DNA of 64,000 nt from Fibrobacter sp. UWB13. Lineage in GTDB: Bacteria; Fibrobacterota; Fibrobacteria; Fibrobacterales; Fibrobacteraceae. Each line of letters begins with the position of its first letter. The first letter of the stretch is position 1. This document shows, in pieces, positions 41,135 to 50,133 of the stretch. Position numbers and translations under genes: made by a program. The DNA lies in the NCBI RefSeq assembly GCF_900177805.1, contig NZ_FXAX01000001.1, positions 682,001 to 746,000 of the forward strand, given 5' to 3'. Under the pieces are notes generated by a model that had not been told where the DNA came from, searched no databases, and was given only the letters and a program-made list of their open reading frames with translations.

Positions 41135-41166
41135 CACTTTCCTGTTGCTTTTTCATTTTATTTTCT

Positions 41167-41174
41167 TACATTTA
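41167..41174 (+). promoter_or_regulatory. TAnnTTTA box of the solute-binding lipoprotein gene
   Basis: TACATTTA, six bases before ATG 41181; same position as the TAnnTTTG boxes elsewhere, with one base changed. Confidence 0.35.
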
Positions 41175-41180
41175 GCATAT

Positions 41181-42812
41181 ATGAGAAAACGAGTTGCTTT
41201 ACTTTTCGTTGTTTTCGGTGTATTTTTCGCTATTAGCACCGGTTGTAATGGATTTTCCGAAGAGCCTCCCTCCAAAGTCTCCAATGCTAATTCGTCCAAG
41301 TATAAAATCGGTGTCGAAGAAAAATCAAGCATATCCGAAGGGGTTGCCGGTCAGCTTCCTAAAACACAAATCAAGCAATACCCCGACTTAATAACGGCTT
41401 ATTTTGCGCTCCAGGTTGGCGATATCGACATATTGGCTTATGACGAGAACGTCCTTACGCACACATTCAACGATAGCATGAGCGGCATTACGTTCATCGA
41501 AAACGATGTTGGCGTTCCGAACGAATTCGTCATCGCCATGAACAAGCACAGTTCCATTCCTGACTTAAAAGGAATCATCAACCGCCTTATCGACAGCTTA
41601 AACGCGGCTGGCACGCTCACCGAGCTCAACGAGCACTGGAACAAGAACTCAAAAACAAATCCGCTAATCAGCACCAAGGAAAGCGAATCCGAGCAAGTCC
41701 TGAGAATCGCCACATCAGCCGACGTTCCCCCGTTTTCATTTACCAGCGGGAACCAGATTGTCGGGTTTGATATCGATTTAGCGAAGCTCCTCGAAGAAAA
41801 ACTGAACGTCAAGACCAAGATTATCAAGACGGACCGCAACAAGCTCGTCTCTGCACTCAAGAATCACGAAGCTGACCTCGTCATTTCGGCATTCACCGTC
41901 TGCGAATGCTTACAGCACGAAATTGACAATTCAAAGCCCTACTACATCGGGAAAACCGCTTTCGCCATTCGCAATGACTTTGGCAAAGAAGCGACACTCA
42001 GCAAAGTTCCCAAGATGACTTACCTCGAACCCAAGAAGCCCGACGAGATTTACAAGCTCGCCGACTTGTCCGGGAAATTCGTCGGAGTCCAGACAGGAAC
42101 AACGCTCGATGAACAAGTACAGCAGCTAATCAAGCTCCCCCGTATCCAGTACTTTGCAAACATTCCCGAAATGACCAAGGCTTTGGAAGAGAGGAGCCTG
42201 GACGGAATTGCAGTAGATTATTCTGTTGCAGAATCCATTCTCAAGCATCATTCTGAATTTTCCATTTTAAAGGATAGGCTGAACAAGGACGAATTTGGCA
42301 TTGCCATGAGCAAAAATAGTCCTCTGAAAGCTAGCATCGATTCGTGCATCAGCGTGCTCCAGAAAAAAGGCGAAATCCAGAAAATCAAGGACAAATGGTC
42401 TAGGAACAAGTCCGCAGTCAGATCCATCAAGCAAGACTGGATTGGTAGCGATACGCTTATCGTTGGCACCGAAGCTCTTTACGCTCCTTACGAATTCTAC
42501 CAGTGGGGCGAAATCTCCGGCATAGATATCGATATCATGTACACCATCGGCAAAATGCTGAACAAGAACATCAAGTTTGCGGACATGAACTTCGATGTGC
42601 TGATTCCATCCCTAGTAAACGAAAAAACGGACCTCTGCATCGCCGCCATGAGCATTACCGAAGAACGCAGCAGTCTAATCGACTTTTCGATTCCTTACGA
42701 CAAGAACGAATCTGTTATTGTGGTACACACTCCTAAACACTCTCTCGAAGTTGTCGGAGACTCTACCGGCGTTTTAAGCCACATATTCCAGAAGATACAG
42801 GAATGGTTTTAA
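41181..42812 (+). CDS. Lipoprotein with one complete and one split (circularly permuted) solute-binding domain
   Basis: 543 residues with a lipobox (FAISTGC, Cys22). Residues 173-407 are a full extracellular solute-binding domain of the amino-acid type (LRIATSADVPPFSF...GFDIDLAKLLEE...DLSGKFVGVQTGTT...LDGIAVDYSVAE...). Residues 40-155 look like only the second part of such a domain (YKIGVEEKSS...GDIDILAYDENV...NEFVIAMNKHSS...LTELNEHWNK), and 424-520 only the first part (LIVGTEALYAPYEFYQWG...GIDIDIMYTIGKML...SITEERSSLIDFSIPY). The two pieces together make one domain. The outer domain keeps the substrate carboxylate-binding Arg (EERSS); the inner has CECLQHE there. No transporter genes are adjacent, so it may sense ligands. 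Confidence 0.8.
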   Translation: MRKRVALLFVVFGVFFAISTGCNGFSEEPPSKVSNANSSKYKIGVEEKSSISEGVAGQLPKTQIKQYPDLITAYFALQVGDIDILAYDENVLTHTFNDSMSGITFIENDVGVPNEFVIAMNKHSSIPDLKGIINRLIDSLNAAGTLTELNEHWNKNSKTNPLISTKESESEQVLRIATSADVPPFSFTSGNQIVGFDIDLAKLLEEKLNVKTKIIKTDRNKLVSALKNHEADLVISAFTVCECLQHEIDNSKPYYIGKTAFAIRNDFGKEATLSKVPKMTYLEPKKPDEIYKLADLSGKFVGVQTGTTLDEQVQQLIKLPRIQYFANIPEMTKALEERSLDGIAVDYSVAESILKHHSEFSILKDRLNKDEFGIAMSKNSPLKASIDSCISVLQKKGEIQKIKDKWSRNKSAVRSIKQDWIGSDTLIVGTEALYAPYEFYQWGEISGIDIDIMYTIGKMLNKNIKFADMNFDVLIPSLVNEKTDLCIAAMSITEERSSLIDFSIPYDKNESVIVVHTPKHSLEVVGDSTGVLSHIFQKIQEWF

Positions 42813-43601
42813 TTAAAGCGCTTTGTGGTGTCTCATGGCGCGGATATTTCGCGGCAAGACTTCCTTGTGCCACTTGATCCATTCATCGTAATAGATGTAG
42901 CGTTTTTCGCGCTGGCGGAATTCTCGCCCATGCACAACACGACGCCCGCCACGTTCTTCGACAGGAATCACGATATGCAGGCACTCGTGATAGACAACAC
43001 CAGCAATTGCATACAAAGGACAATTAGCGGCATCGTACCCACGGCTAATGCTGATGAGATGGAAACTCTCGCCCGTCACCGGATCCTTGCGCACGGAATG
43101 GAAACTAAGCCCACCCACGCGATTGCTCCACGTGATTCGGCATGTCAGCGTTCCATCGAAATACGTATCGTTAATAGCGGCAAGCACATCCGTTAAGTTG
43201 TGATGAACGCCCTGCGGACGTATGGGCGGCAAGCGACCTTTACTCGCCAGCGGAGCTTCACCTTTATCAGAAAAAATCTGGTCGACAGTCTGCCAAAAGC
43301 GATTGACCAAGTCCTTGATAATTGCTTTGTTCTTTTGCGTTTTGCGACGCACCGCATGCTCTGCCCATTCTGCGGCTAGTTCACGCGCATCGGCAAATTC
43401 TGGAGCTTTCATGTATGCGGGCAAAAGCACTTCCGGGTGTCCGAACAAGAACCCGCCCTTGCAGCGGATGCTCTTTTTCATCAGCGGACTGTACTTGAAA
43501 TGCACAAGACCATTAGCGGAGCATTCTGGCGAAGGATCCCTGGCTACAGGTGCATTGTCACTGGCGACAAAGCCAAACAAGTCCAGCTGCCCGTCGTTCA
43601 C
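42813..43601 (-). CDS. SprT-like zinc metallopeptidase-domain protein
   Basis: 262 residues; the C-terminal half (about 135-250) is SprT-like: VLAAINDTYFDGTLTCRITWSN, SFHLISISRGYD, and the zinc motif YHECLHIVIP (His205, Glu206, His209) with a third His in HGREFRQREKRY (His224). Such proteins bind DNA-protein crosslinks or act as small cytoplasmic peptidases; no zinc ribbon is visible here. The N-terminal 110 residues include a basic KKSIRCKGGFLFGHPEVLLPAYM segment of unknown role. It starts at GTG 43601, overlapping the stop of the CxxCxxCC gene by four bases (GTGA), so translation is probably coupled. Confidence 0.8.
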   Translation of the reverse strand: MNDGQLDLFGFVASDNAPVARDPSPECSANGLVHFKYSPLMKKSIRCKGGFLFGHPEVLLPAYMKAPEFADARELAAEWAEHAVRRKTQKNKAIIKDLVNRFWQTVDQIFSDKGEAPLASKGRLPPIRPQGVHHNLTDVLAAINDTYFDGTLTCRITWSNRVGGLSFHSVRKDPVTGESFHLISISRGYDAANCPLYAIAGVVYHECLHIVIPVEERGGRRVVHGREFRQREKRYIYYDEWIKWHKEVLPRNIRAMRHHKAL

Positions 43602-44353
43602 GCGCCCAACACTCCTTCATAGCCGTTCAGAGCAAGGAGTCCACCAAAAAAACTTTCTGGCAAATCCAGTTCTGCATAATGTTCCGAGATTCCATACACA
43701 GCATCTTCGACAACATCTGGCATATAAACTATATAGCTATCGTTCTTTTCGGTCTGAAGCATGTCAGGCGTGCAGTATTTCGGGTCCGTCTCGCTAAAGT
43801 ACATGCGACAAGAGACCGTCCTGAGCGGGTAGACCGTGCAGTCCCCCACGCCATTCGAAAACGGGCACGAACGCCACCATGCAAAGTAATCGTGAAGCGC
43901 CTTGTCCTCAGCATCGTCTTCAGAAAGTCCTTCACCTTTACGGGTTTCGAATAACGTTTCAAACTTATCCGAGCGCATTTGGCAGGCTTCCATCAGCATC
44001 AAGAGGTCATCCCTCTTACGGAGTTCATTGTACATGAAAATCAGCTCGAACGGCTCCACCGACATTGGGTAGTGGTGGCAGCAGTTTCCGCATGCCGGCC
44101 TGCATTGGATAGGGCGTGGCTGTTGCACGAGCACTGCTTTCAAATACTGGTCATAAGCGGCATGGTAAGCTTCGGTGAACTTGAGTATCTCGGGCAACTG
44201 CTCCCGCAAATTGTCGGGACCAATGGCACATTCTCGCCCCAAGGCGGCAGCAATACCGTCTAGGCGATCTCTCTCGACCCTGAGCAGAGTGGAAAGCCGC
44301 ATCTCGGCAATGCGGTAAGCCTTCGTCGGAAAATACTCTTTATAAGCATTCAT
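43598..44353 (-). CDS. YkgJ-like CxxCxxCC zinc/iron-chelating domain protein
   Basis: 251 residues. The central motif CRPACGNCCHHYPMSV (about 90-105) is the CxxCxxCC metal-binding signature of the YkgJ/UPF0153 family, completed by later cysteines in SCPFSNGVGDCTVYPLRTVSCRMYF, which fit a Zn- or Fe-S-type cluster. The N-terminal 85 residues are helical and the C-terminus (TEKNDSYIVYMPDVVEDAVYGISEHYAEL) has no motif. Cytoplasmic; no demonstrated reaction in the family. The start at 44353 lies 6 nt after TATATTTG with no Shine-Dalgarno. Coupled to the SprT-like gene downstream. Confidence 0.85.
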   Translation of the reverse strand: MNAYKEYFPTKAYRIAEMRLSTLLRVERDRLDGIAAALGRECAIGPDNLREQLPEILKFTEAYHAAYDQYLKAVLVQQPRPIQCRPACGNCCHHYPMSVEPFELIFMYNELRKRDDLLMLMEACQMRSDKFETLFETRKGEGLSEDDAEDKALHDYFAWWRSCPFSNGVGDCTVYPLRTVSCRMYFSETDPKYCTPDMLQTEKNDSYIVYMPDVVEDAVYGISEHYAELDLPESFFGGLLALNGYEGVLGA

Positions 44354-44359
44354 TGAGCG

Positions 44360-44367
44360 CAAATATA
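44360..44367 (-). promoter_or_regulatory. TAnnTTTG box of the YkgJ-like gene
   Basis: TATATTTG on the minus strand, six bases before ATG; no ribosome-binding site between, so a leaderless transcript is likely. Confidence 0.5.
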
Positions 44368-44484
44368 TTTTTTTACGAGAATACCGTAAAAACGGGCTTT
44401 AAAAAAAAGCAAAGATTTCATTTTAGTTAGAATGAAGTTATTTTATTATACGAAGTAATGAAATACTTTTTCAGGACTGGCTAT

Positions 44485-45861
44485 ATGAGAAAAAATACGC
44501 ACAGCAAATGGATGTGGTCTCTTGCAACCGCATTGTTCTTAGGCTTCGCAGGCTGCAACCTGTTCCACCCAACAGACAGTCGCGACGCCGATAACGATGA
44601 CGCAGCAGCCCTTACCCTAGAAGGCTACTTGGAATACCAAAATTCGAACTACGATGCTGCGCGCAAATTTTTCAACAAAGCCATCCGAGCCGACTCTTCG
44701 TACTCCGAAGCGTGGATTGGTCTCTGCAAGACAGTTATCAAAGCCCAGGAAGGCATAAATGTCTTTGAGCTCGCCTCCTTAGCACAACGATACGAAGGTC
44801 CTGACGGAAAGATGACCAGCGGTTTCCTCGTCATGAGCGACGAAAAGGCAGACACAATTTCAAGAGGAATCGATTCCGTCATGTTCTACCTGAACCAGTT
44901 TGTCGCTCGCGATACAACCGACAGGACCGACAAGAAGGTTCGGTTCAGTACTATCGCCGATAGCTACACCATTCTCCAGTTAACCAAGGCAGCTCTCCGC
45001 ATCAGAGCTGTGAACTCCCAGATTTCATCAGTGGTGTCCGCAGGCAGCTCAGGTATGATGATGGACCTCAACGCACTCAACGACATGGGCGATAGCCTCA
45101 AGCCATTCCTGAGCGACATGGCAGCCGCAGCAGAAGCCATCAAGGCATCTCCTGACGCCGCCGCAGAAATCGTGAAGGCTTACCTCCCGGACTCCACTCG
45201 CCAGTACTTTGACGATGAAGATTACGCAGATGTATCCGTTGGCCTTGCCAATACAATTATCCAGATAAACGACAGAGCACAAACCGTCGAAGAAGACCGT
45301 AACGACGTGTTCTTCAAGTTTGGAAACGGTCGTGACGACGACGGCGATGGTTGCGTAGACGAAGAAGCTCTTGATAATTACGACAACGACGGTGACGGAG
45401 AAATTGACGAAGACGTTCGCGACAGCCGTTCTATTGTCCTGGTAAAGAAAAGACCTCAAAATGTCGAAGACGTTGCTAAATTGAGCCAGGACACGGAAAC
45501 ATACGATTTGACCAAGTCTCAAATTGATTCGCTTAGCGTCCTTGAAAAGTACAACATCATTGATATTGACATGGACGGGAAGACTACTCAGGAAGACCTG
45601 GATGAATGGCAGTTTGTCTACCGCAACCCGAACGAACGAGACGAAAAGGACAACCACCTCCTCAAGTTCGCTATTGATTTGAGCTTCCCAGGAAAAGATC
45701 TCGACGAGAAGATTAAGAACAAAGAACTCATCCGCCATGACACGGACGTAAACAACATAAAGTACTCGCTTGAAAAGAGAAAGAAAATGGTCGGAGGTTG
45801 CTGGGTCAACTACGATGAAGAAGAATTCCTCAAGTGGTTTGAAGGGAGGAATGAAAAATGA
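44485..45861 (+). CDS. TPR lipoprotein with Asp-rich calcium-binding-like repeats
   Basis: 458 residues with a lipobox (LGFAGC, Cys about 24). Residues about 45-100 form TPR-like helices (AALTLEGYLEYQNSNYDAARKFFNKAIRADSSYSEAW, read in pieces). Around 285-310 the motif GNGRDDDGDGCVDEEALDNY / DNDGDGEIDEDVRDS is a thrombospondin-3/EF-like DxDxDG calcium site, and another (DIDMDGKTTQEDLDEW) follows at about 360. The start at 44485 has AGGA at 8 nt; an in-frame ATG at 44458 is possible. The last four bases overlap the start of the barrel gene (ATGA), so the two products are probably made together at the outer membrane. Confidence 0.8.
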   Translation: MRKNTHSKWMWSLATALFLGFAGCNLFHPTDSRDADNDDAAALTLEGYLEYQNSNYDAARKFFNKAIRADSSYSEAWIGLCKTVIKAQEGINVFELASLAQRYEGPDGKMTSGFLVMSDEKADTISRGIDSVMFYLNQFVARDTTDRTDKKVRFSTIADSYTILQLTKAALRIRAVNSQISSVVSAGSSGMMMDLNALNDMGDSLKPFLSDMAAAAEAIKASPDAAAEIVKAYLPDSTRQYFDDEDYADVSVGLANTIIQINDRAQTVEEDRNDVFFKFGNGRDDDGDGCVDEEALDNYDNDGDGEIDEDVRDSRSIVLVKKRPQNVEDVAKLSQDTETYDLTKSQIDSLSVLEKYNIIDIDMDGKTTQEDLDEWQFVYRNPNERDEKDNHLLKFAIDLSFPGKDLDEKIKNKELIRHDTDVNNIKYSLEKRKKMVGGCWVNYDEEEFLKWFEGRNEK

Positions 45862-47129
45862 ATAAATTAACAATACTCGCAGCACTCGCTTGCGCATTTG
45901 GCATAGCCTCGGCAAAAGCTCCTACACATTTTTCACTCCGTGCAGAATCCATGGGTGGCGCCCACGTCGCTGTCGTTGACGATAAAGAAGCTATCCATTA
46001 CAACTATGCAGGCTTGACCCAGATCAACAGACTTGGCAATTACGAACATCGCCCAGAACAAGGTTACTACCCACGTAACTGGATTGGCGACATGCGCATT
46101 ACCTTTGGTGGCGCTGGCGACATTTTCAAGTTCCTTTCGACATATAGCGATGTGAAAGATGTTCAAGATTTGTTCCGAGCCGCACAAAAAGACGCGAACA
46201 GTATCACAAAAGACCATCCGCAAGTCACGAGCCAGACAGGAGCCATCCTCGATTCACTCCTTCTGAATCCGAAATACGGCAAGATCGTCAACTCTTACGA
46301 CCACAAGGCAATGGAAGCAAGAGTCAAGTTTGATGCGGAAATGGCTTTCCACAACTTTGGTGCAGCCTTCTGGATGAACGGAAGCGTTGCCCCTTACGTT
46401 GATGCAGGTCTTGTTCTCCCCTATGTCGTTGTCGACACATTCATCATCGACGCCGTCGCTCAGATGGGTGGTGCCTACGAAATCATCCCCAATCAGCTTT
46501 CTGTGGGCTTGGGCGGTAAAATCGCTAAACGTCACAAGACCAACATGGTGACAGTAGGTCTTGCCAATTACAGTTCGATTGTCGACACCCTCAAAGATCA
46601 AGCAGGCGATGCGACAGACAACTTCTTTGATTCCAAGACATTCTCTATCGGCATTGATATGGGCGTGCTTTACCAGTTCAACCGTGAAGTGCGTTTCGGT
46701 GCATCATTGCGCGATATTTACTTCAAGCAGCTCGCTGGTGAAACTCTAGTCCCGAACTTTACCATTGGCGCAAACTACAGCCCAAGATTTATGAACAGCA
46801 ATACGGGATTCGGGCGCAAATTTAATTTCGCAATGGACTTTGCCGATATGTTCAATGCAGAAAGGAACTACAAGTTCTTTACGCACTTGAACTTCGGTTT
46901 TGAACTGGAGCAGACGTTGGTGGCAATTCCAGGCCTAAACAACGAGTTCCGCTTCCTTGTTCTGCGACTTGCAGGCGGTTTCAGAGGCGGTTACCCGTCA
47001 GCGGGTATCGGGCTTGAAGTGCTGAGATTCTTCTCGATCGAAGCCGCCACCTGGGGCGAAGAACGCGGCTACTACACCGGTCAGGACGAGAACCGAATCT
47101 ACATGGTCCAGGCAAGCATAGGATTCTAA
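45858..47129 (+). CDS. Outer-membrane barrel protein (PorV/TraF-like appearance)
   Basis: 423 residues: signal peptide (MNKLTILAALACAFGIASA), then RAESMGGAHVAVVDDKEAIHYNYAGLTQ, a pattern seen in outer-membrane proteins of the PorV/FadL-like type, where a glycine-rich turn is followed by 'D....YNPAGL'. The rest is alternating beta strands (ARVKFDAEMAFHNFGAAFWMNG, LSVGLGGKIAKRHKT, REVRFGASLRDIYFK) ending RIYMVQASIGF. AAGGGAGG precedes ATG and the gene overlaps the TPR lipoprotein gene by four bases. Likely forms an outer-membrane complex with that lipoprotein; cargo unknown. Confidence 0.78.
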   Translation: MNKLTILAALACAFGIASAKAPTHFSLRAESMGGAHVAVVDDKEAIHYNYAGLTQINRLGNYEHRPEQGYYPRNWIGDMRITFGGAGDIFKFLSTYSDVKDVQDLFRAAQKDANSITKDHPQVTSQTGAILDSLLLNPKYGKIVNSYDHKAMEARVKFDAEMAFHNFGAAFWMNGSVAPYVDAGLVLPYVVVDTFIIDAVAQMGGAYEIIPNQLSVGLGGKIAKRHKTNMVTVGLANYSSIVDTLKDQAGDATDNFFDSKTFSIGIDMGVLYQFNREVRFGASLRDIYFKQLAGETLVPNFTIGANYSPRFMNSNTGFGRKFNFAMDFADMFNAERNYKFFTHLNFGFELEQTLVAIPGLNNEFRFLVLRLAGGFRGGYPSAGIGLEVLRFFSIEAATWGEERGYYTGQDENRIYMVQASIGF

Positions 47130-47150
47130 GTTAGACAAAGGTCGCGCATT

Positions 47151-47170
47151 TGAAAAGCGCGGCTTTTTTT
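47151..47170 (+). terminator. Terminator of the TPR lipoprotein/barrel operon
   Basis: GTCGCGC-ATTTGAAAA-GCGCGGC (arms share one G at the edge) followed by TTTTTTT, about 20 nt after the barrel gene stop. A second perfect hairpin (AAAGGCGAAG-TTCAG-CTTCGCCTTT, 47180-47204) follows. Confidence 0.7.
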
Positions 47171-47235
47171 ATGACGAGAAAAGGCGAAGTTCAGCTTCGC
47201 CTTTGATGTATGAGGTTAGGGATGACTTATACACT

Positions 47236-47260
47236 TGTCACCCCGGACGCCGTTCCGGGG
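47236..47260. repeat. Dispersed palindrome, inverted copy
   Basis: TGTCACCCCGGACGCCGTTC followed by CGGGG; its reverse complement matches copies at 25648-25674 and 52351-52376 apart from two or three bases. It lies 4 nt from the GH5 stop. Confidence 0.7.
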
Positions 47261-47264
47261 TCTA

Positions 47265-48692
47265 TTATTTCTTCACTTTCACGACTCTCGCCTGCGGGTT
47301 CTGCTTGCCAAGCAAGTCGTAAGTGCGGGATGTGCGCAAGCTGCGGGACTGCGCCGGGCGATTGCGCTTAAAGATGGAAATCGTTCCGTCATCGGTCTTA
47401 AAGTTTTCAATGTGCGTAATGCCGTTGTTCACGTAATCCGCAAGGCCATAAGCGTGACGCATGATGTTCAGAACGTCCTTGTCAAACACGGAACCGTCCG
47501 GTTCTGTCTGGCGACGGATAATCGTCATGTTGTTTTCGCCTTCGTGGCCCGTATCCCAGGCGATAGGCACCACCTTGTTTTCCTTCGCTAGTTTCATCAC
47601 GGCTTCGTAATAAGCGAGGCGGCCCTTGCGGTGTTTCGCATAATTGTCGCCGGTCAACACCCCCACGCGGTCATTCGCACCGAACTCGCCGATAATCACA
47701 GGCACGCCCTTATCGACAAAGTTCGTTTTCATCTTGCCGAACTGGTCCTGAATCTGAGCACTCGTGCACTTGTCGCCCATGGCACCTGCCCAAGCGTTGT
47801 AGCCGCAGTTATGCACAATATCCGCACCAGTCGCGAGGTCATCGCCCCAGTAGTACTGCGGATAGACTTGAGCGCCCCAATCAACAACGTCATTCAACAG
47901 CGTGTAGGTATAAGGGTCATAGAAATGCACTTCGACCATCAGGCGGTTTGCAATCACATCCTTCGGGAGCTTGCTCACAGGCATCACTTCGCAACTGCGA
48001 TCCACACTTGTCGACGGCCCCTGAATCACGAGCGTACGGCTAGCATTGTTGCCACCCGTCGCACGCACGGCATCCACAAACGACTGGTGATACGTCATCA
48101 AGATTTCGGTTTCGTGCTTGTAATTGTCATCCGTTGTCGCAGGCTCGTTAGCGCTTGCAAAAAGCAAATTTTCGTTATAGTTCTTGAAGCGGTTTGCAAT
48201 CTGCGTCCAGAAATCCTTCTGGCGGGCGTTCACCTTGTCTTTTTCCTTGTCGTTTAGGTTGCCTTCGAGCCAGCCATTATCCCAATGGATGTTCAAAATC
48301 GTCACGAGGCCTGCGCGCATGCAGTAATCCACGACCGTCTGCACGGAATCCATCCAGCTAGAAGCAATTTCGTTCGGGCCACCGCCCGGAACAATGTCTG
48401 CCCTGCTAGAATCGCGCGACAAGGCATTCGAATGGCTGTACCACGCGCACGGAATACGGATCGTGCTGAAGCCCGCCGCCTTGACCGAATCAATGTACGC
48501 CTCGGTCGGGAACTTATTGCCCCACCACGTTGGATTCTGGGGAACTTCCATCGTGTTCCCGATGTTTATGCCAAAGCCCATCTTGGCAAACATTTCGTTT
48601 GCCGTCGGCAAATCAGCCGCGAAGGAATTTGACGCCAATGCAAAAGAGAACGCGCTGCAAAGAGCAGCAACGCGAATGTGCTGTTTCAACAT
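47265..48692 (-). CDS. Secreted glycoside hydrolase family 5 endoglucanase (cellulase)
   Basis: Cleaves internal beta-1,4-glucan links in cellulose or related glucans outside the cell. 475 residues: signal peptide (MLKQHIRVAALCSAFSFALASNSFA), then a GH5 catalytic domain (about 28-430) with MGFGINIGNTMEVP, FSTIRIPCAWYSH, LNIHWDNGWLE, the acid/base Glu183 in FASANEPA, HFYDPYTYT and the nucleophile Glu336 in IIGEFGAND. A basic tail (about 445-475: SRTYDLLGKQNPQARVVKVKK) resembles Fibrobacter C-terminal extensions and may serve sorting. The start at 48692 has AAAGGA well placed; the longer frame upstream is rejected. There is no carbohydrate-binding module. Confidence 0.93.
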   Translation of the reverse strand: MLKQHIRVAALCSAFSFALASNSFAADLPTANEMFAKMGFGINIGNTMEVPQNPTWWGNKFPTEAYIDSVKAAGFSTIRIPCAWYSHSNALSRDSSRADIVPGGGPNEIASSWMDSVQTVVDYCMRAGLVTILNIHWDNGWLEGNLNDKEKDKVNARQKDFWTQIANRFKNYNENLLFASANEPATTDDNYKHETEILMTYHQSFVDAVRATGGNNASRTLVIQGPSTSVDRSCEVMPVSKLPKDVIANRLMVEVHFYDPYTYTLLNDVVDWGAQVYPQYYWGDDLATGADIVHNCGYNAWAGAMGDKCTSAQIQDQFGKMKTNFVDKGVPVIIGEFGANDRVGVLTGDNYAKHRKGRLAYYEAVMKLAKENKVVPIAWDTGHEGENNMTIIRRQTEPDGSVFDKDVLNIMRHAYGLADYVNNGITHIENFKTDDGTISIFKRNRPAQSRSLRTSRTYDLLGKQNPQARVVKVKK

Positions 48693-48827
48693 AGTTAATC
48701 CTTTGGTTCTATGCCATTCGCGTTTTATCCCCAAACAACGAAAGACCATAACACCGAATTTAAATATACGCTCAAAGCACGGCAAAAGCCCAAGTTTTGC
48801 CGTTAAAAGTGTTGACGATTTGTCAAA

Positions 48828-50021
48828 TCAAAACTTAAAGCTTTCGAAAAGAGCGTATCCTCGGGCCGCTTTCAACATATTCGTGGTGGTATCAACTTGA
48901 ATACCAATAAAACCAGTATAAAGCTTCAAAGGATTCACTTCACCTAAATAATTCCATTCAACACGTATCGAGGTCACACCTCTAGGAACATTCTGAGCAT
49001 CCAGTTGTTCATTCCAATCCGGAGAATGTCTTCTATAAACATCAAGACTCTCACCTATTCCCGTATAGGGGAAAAATCTAGAAATCCAACCGTTAAAGGT
49101 CACATTGCCGCACCCTTCCGGTTCGAAATACTTGTATATTCCCCTCCAATGTTCCATATTAATTTTGCCATCAAAAACATTGATAAATTCATCAAGAACT
49201 GGATTAAGCCCAACAGCCCACCAGTCCATATCCAGACGCGAAGCAAGCTTGTTAAAGGAATCCTTGAGCAAAATCCAGTCTTCTTTTTTACCATTTATCT
49301 TGATCTTGGGGATTCCGCAAAGAGTAGTAACCGAATAAACGTAATATTCCGAAGCCACAGCCATGACCATCGCACTAGAAATGTTATAATCCACCGGGCT
49401 TGTCGTCGAAAACTTTGTTTTTAGCGGCAAACCAGTCTCTTCAGGCAACTTAGACTGTAAGACTTCAAATAAATTCGCAAGCGTCCAGAACCATTCACGA
49501 TGCGTTGATTCGGTAGTCAGCGAATTGTCCTCAAAAACAACTACAGTATCCGTGCCTGGAGCGACAAATTTATCTTTCAAAGCTTCGCGATTGCTTTTGA
49601 CATGAAGGCGGAAACCATCCAAAATCATAAGCCAAATATCATCCGGATTTATTTCCAAGGAATAATGATTGGCAAACGCAAGTGTAACGACATCAAAGAA
49701 AGATGATTTATCAGACGTACCTCTGACAAAAGGACTTATCGAATCGGAATACGCATAAAAAATCTTGCGTCCCTCTATTTCACGTTTATTTTTAGAAAAA
49801 TGTTCTGCAAAACCACCCTTTTCAACAGGAACAAGCTTTTCTTTAAAAGGTTTGCTTTGAATGCTAGAATCAACGATCATGACATACGCACTCGTATCGC
49901 GAACAAAGCCTTCGAAACTTTGCTTCACGTTCGAAGACAATTTGATGACTTTTTCGTCTTCACAAGAAAGCAGAACGCATGCGGCAAGGAGGAGGAGAAG
50001 GAATTTGTAAACAGAAGCCAT
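48828..50021 (-). CDS. DUF4419-family lipoprotein
   Basis: 397 residues with a lipobox (LLAACVLLSC, Cys20). The body matches DUF4419: FFDVVTLAFANHYSLEINPDDIWLMILDGFRLHVKSNREALKDKF (conserved 'N..L.i.PDd.WL.i...f..hv'), then ASEYYVYSVTTLCGIPKIKINGKKEDWILLKDSF ('GiP.i...G...DW..L'), and HWRGIYKYFEPEGCGNVTFNGWISRFFPY. The function of this family is unknown; it occurs in eukaryotes and bacteria. The gene is AT-richer than its neighbours, with rarer codons (ATA, TTA, AGA), a possible sign of acquisition. It is separated from the GH5 gene by 135 bp. Confidence 0.82.
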   Translation of the reverse strand: MASVYKFLLLLLAACVLLSCEDEKVIKLSSNVKQSFEGFVRDTSAYVMIVDSSIQSKPFKEKLVPVEKGGFAEHFSKNKREIEGRKIFYAYSDSISPFVRGTSDKSSFFDVVTLAFANHYSLEINPDDIWLMILDGFRLHVKSNREALKDKFVAPGTDTVVVFEDNSLTTESTHREWFWTLANLFEVLQSKLPEETGLPLKTKFSTTSPVDYNISSAMVMAVASEYYVYSVTTLCGIPKIKINGKKEDWILLKDSFNKLASRLDMDWWAVGLNPVLDEFINVFDGKINMEHWRGIYKYFEPEGCGNVTFNGWISRFFPYTGIGESLDVYRRHSPDWNEQLDAQNVPRGVTSIRVEWNYLGEVNPLKLYTGFIGIQVDTTTNMLKAARGYALFESFKF

Positions 50022-50093
50022 GTTTATAATATAACAACATGACCGTCCATAGATTTAATATGGTATAGTAAAATAAAGTAGATACAAAATGGC

Positions 50094-50119
50094 GATCCCG
50101 GAATAAATCCGGGATGACA
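50094..50119. repeat. Dispersed ATGACA-ending palindrome
   Basis: GATCCCGGAT-type stem: ATCCCGGA-ATAAA-TCCGGGAT followed by GACA. Together with the preceding AAATGGC it matches the copy at 59821-59852. Confidence 0.7.
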
Positions 50120-50133
50120 TGGTCGAAAAGGGA

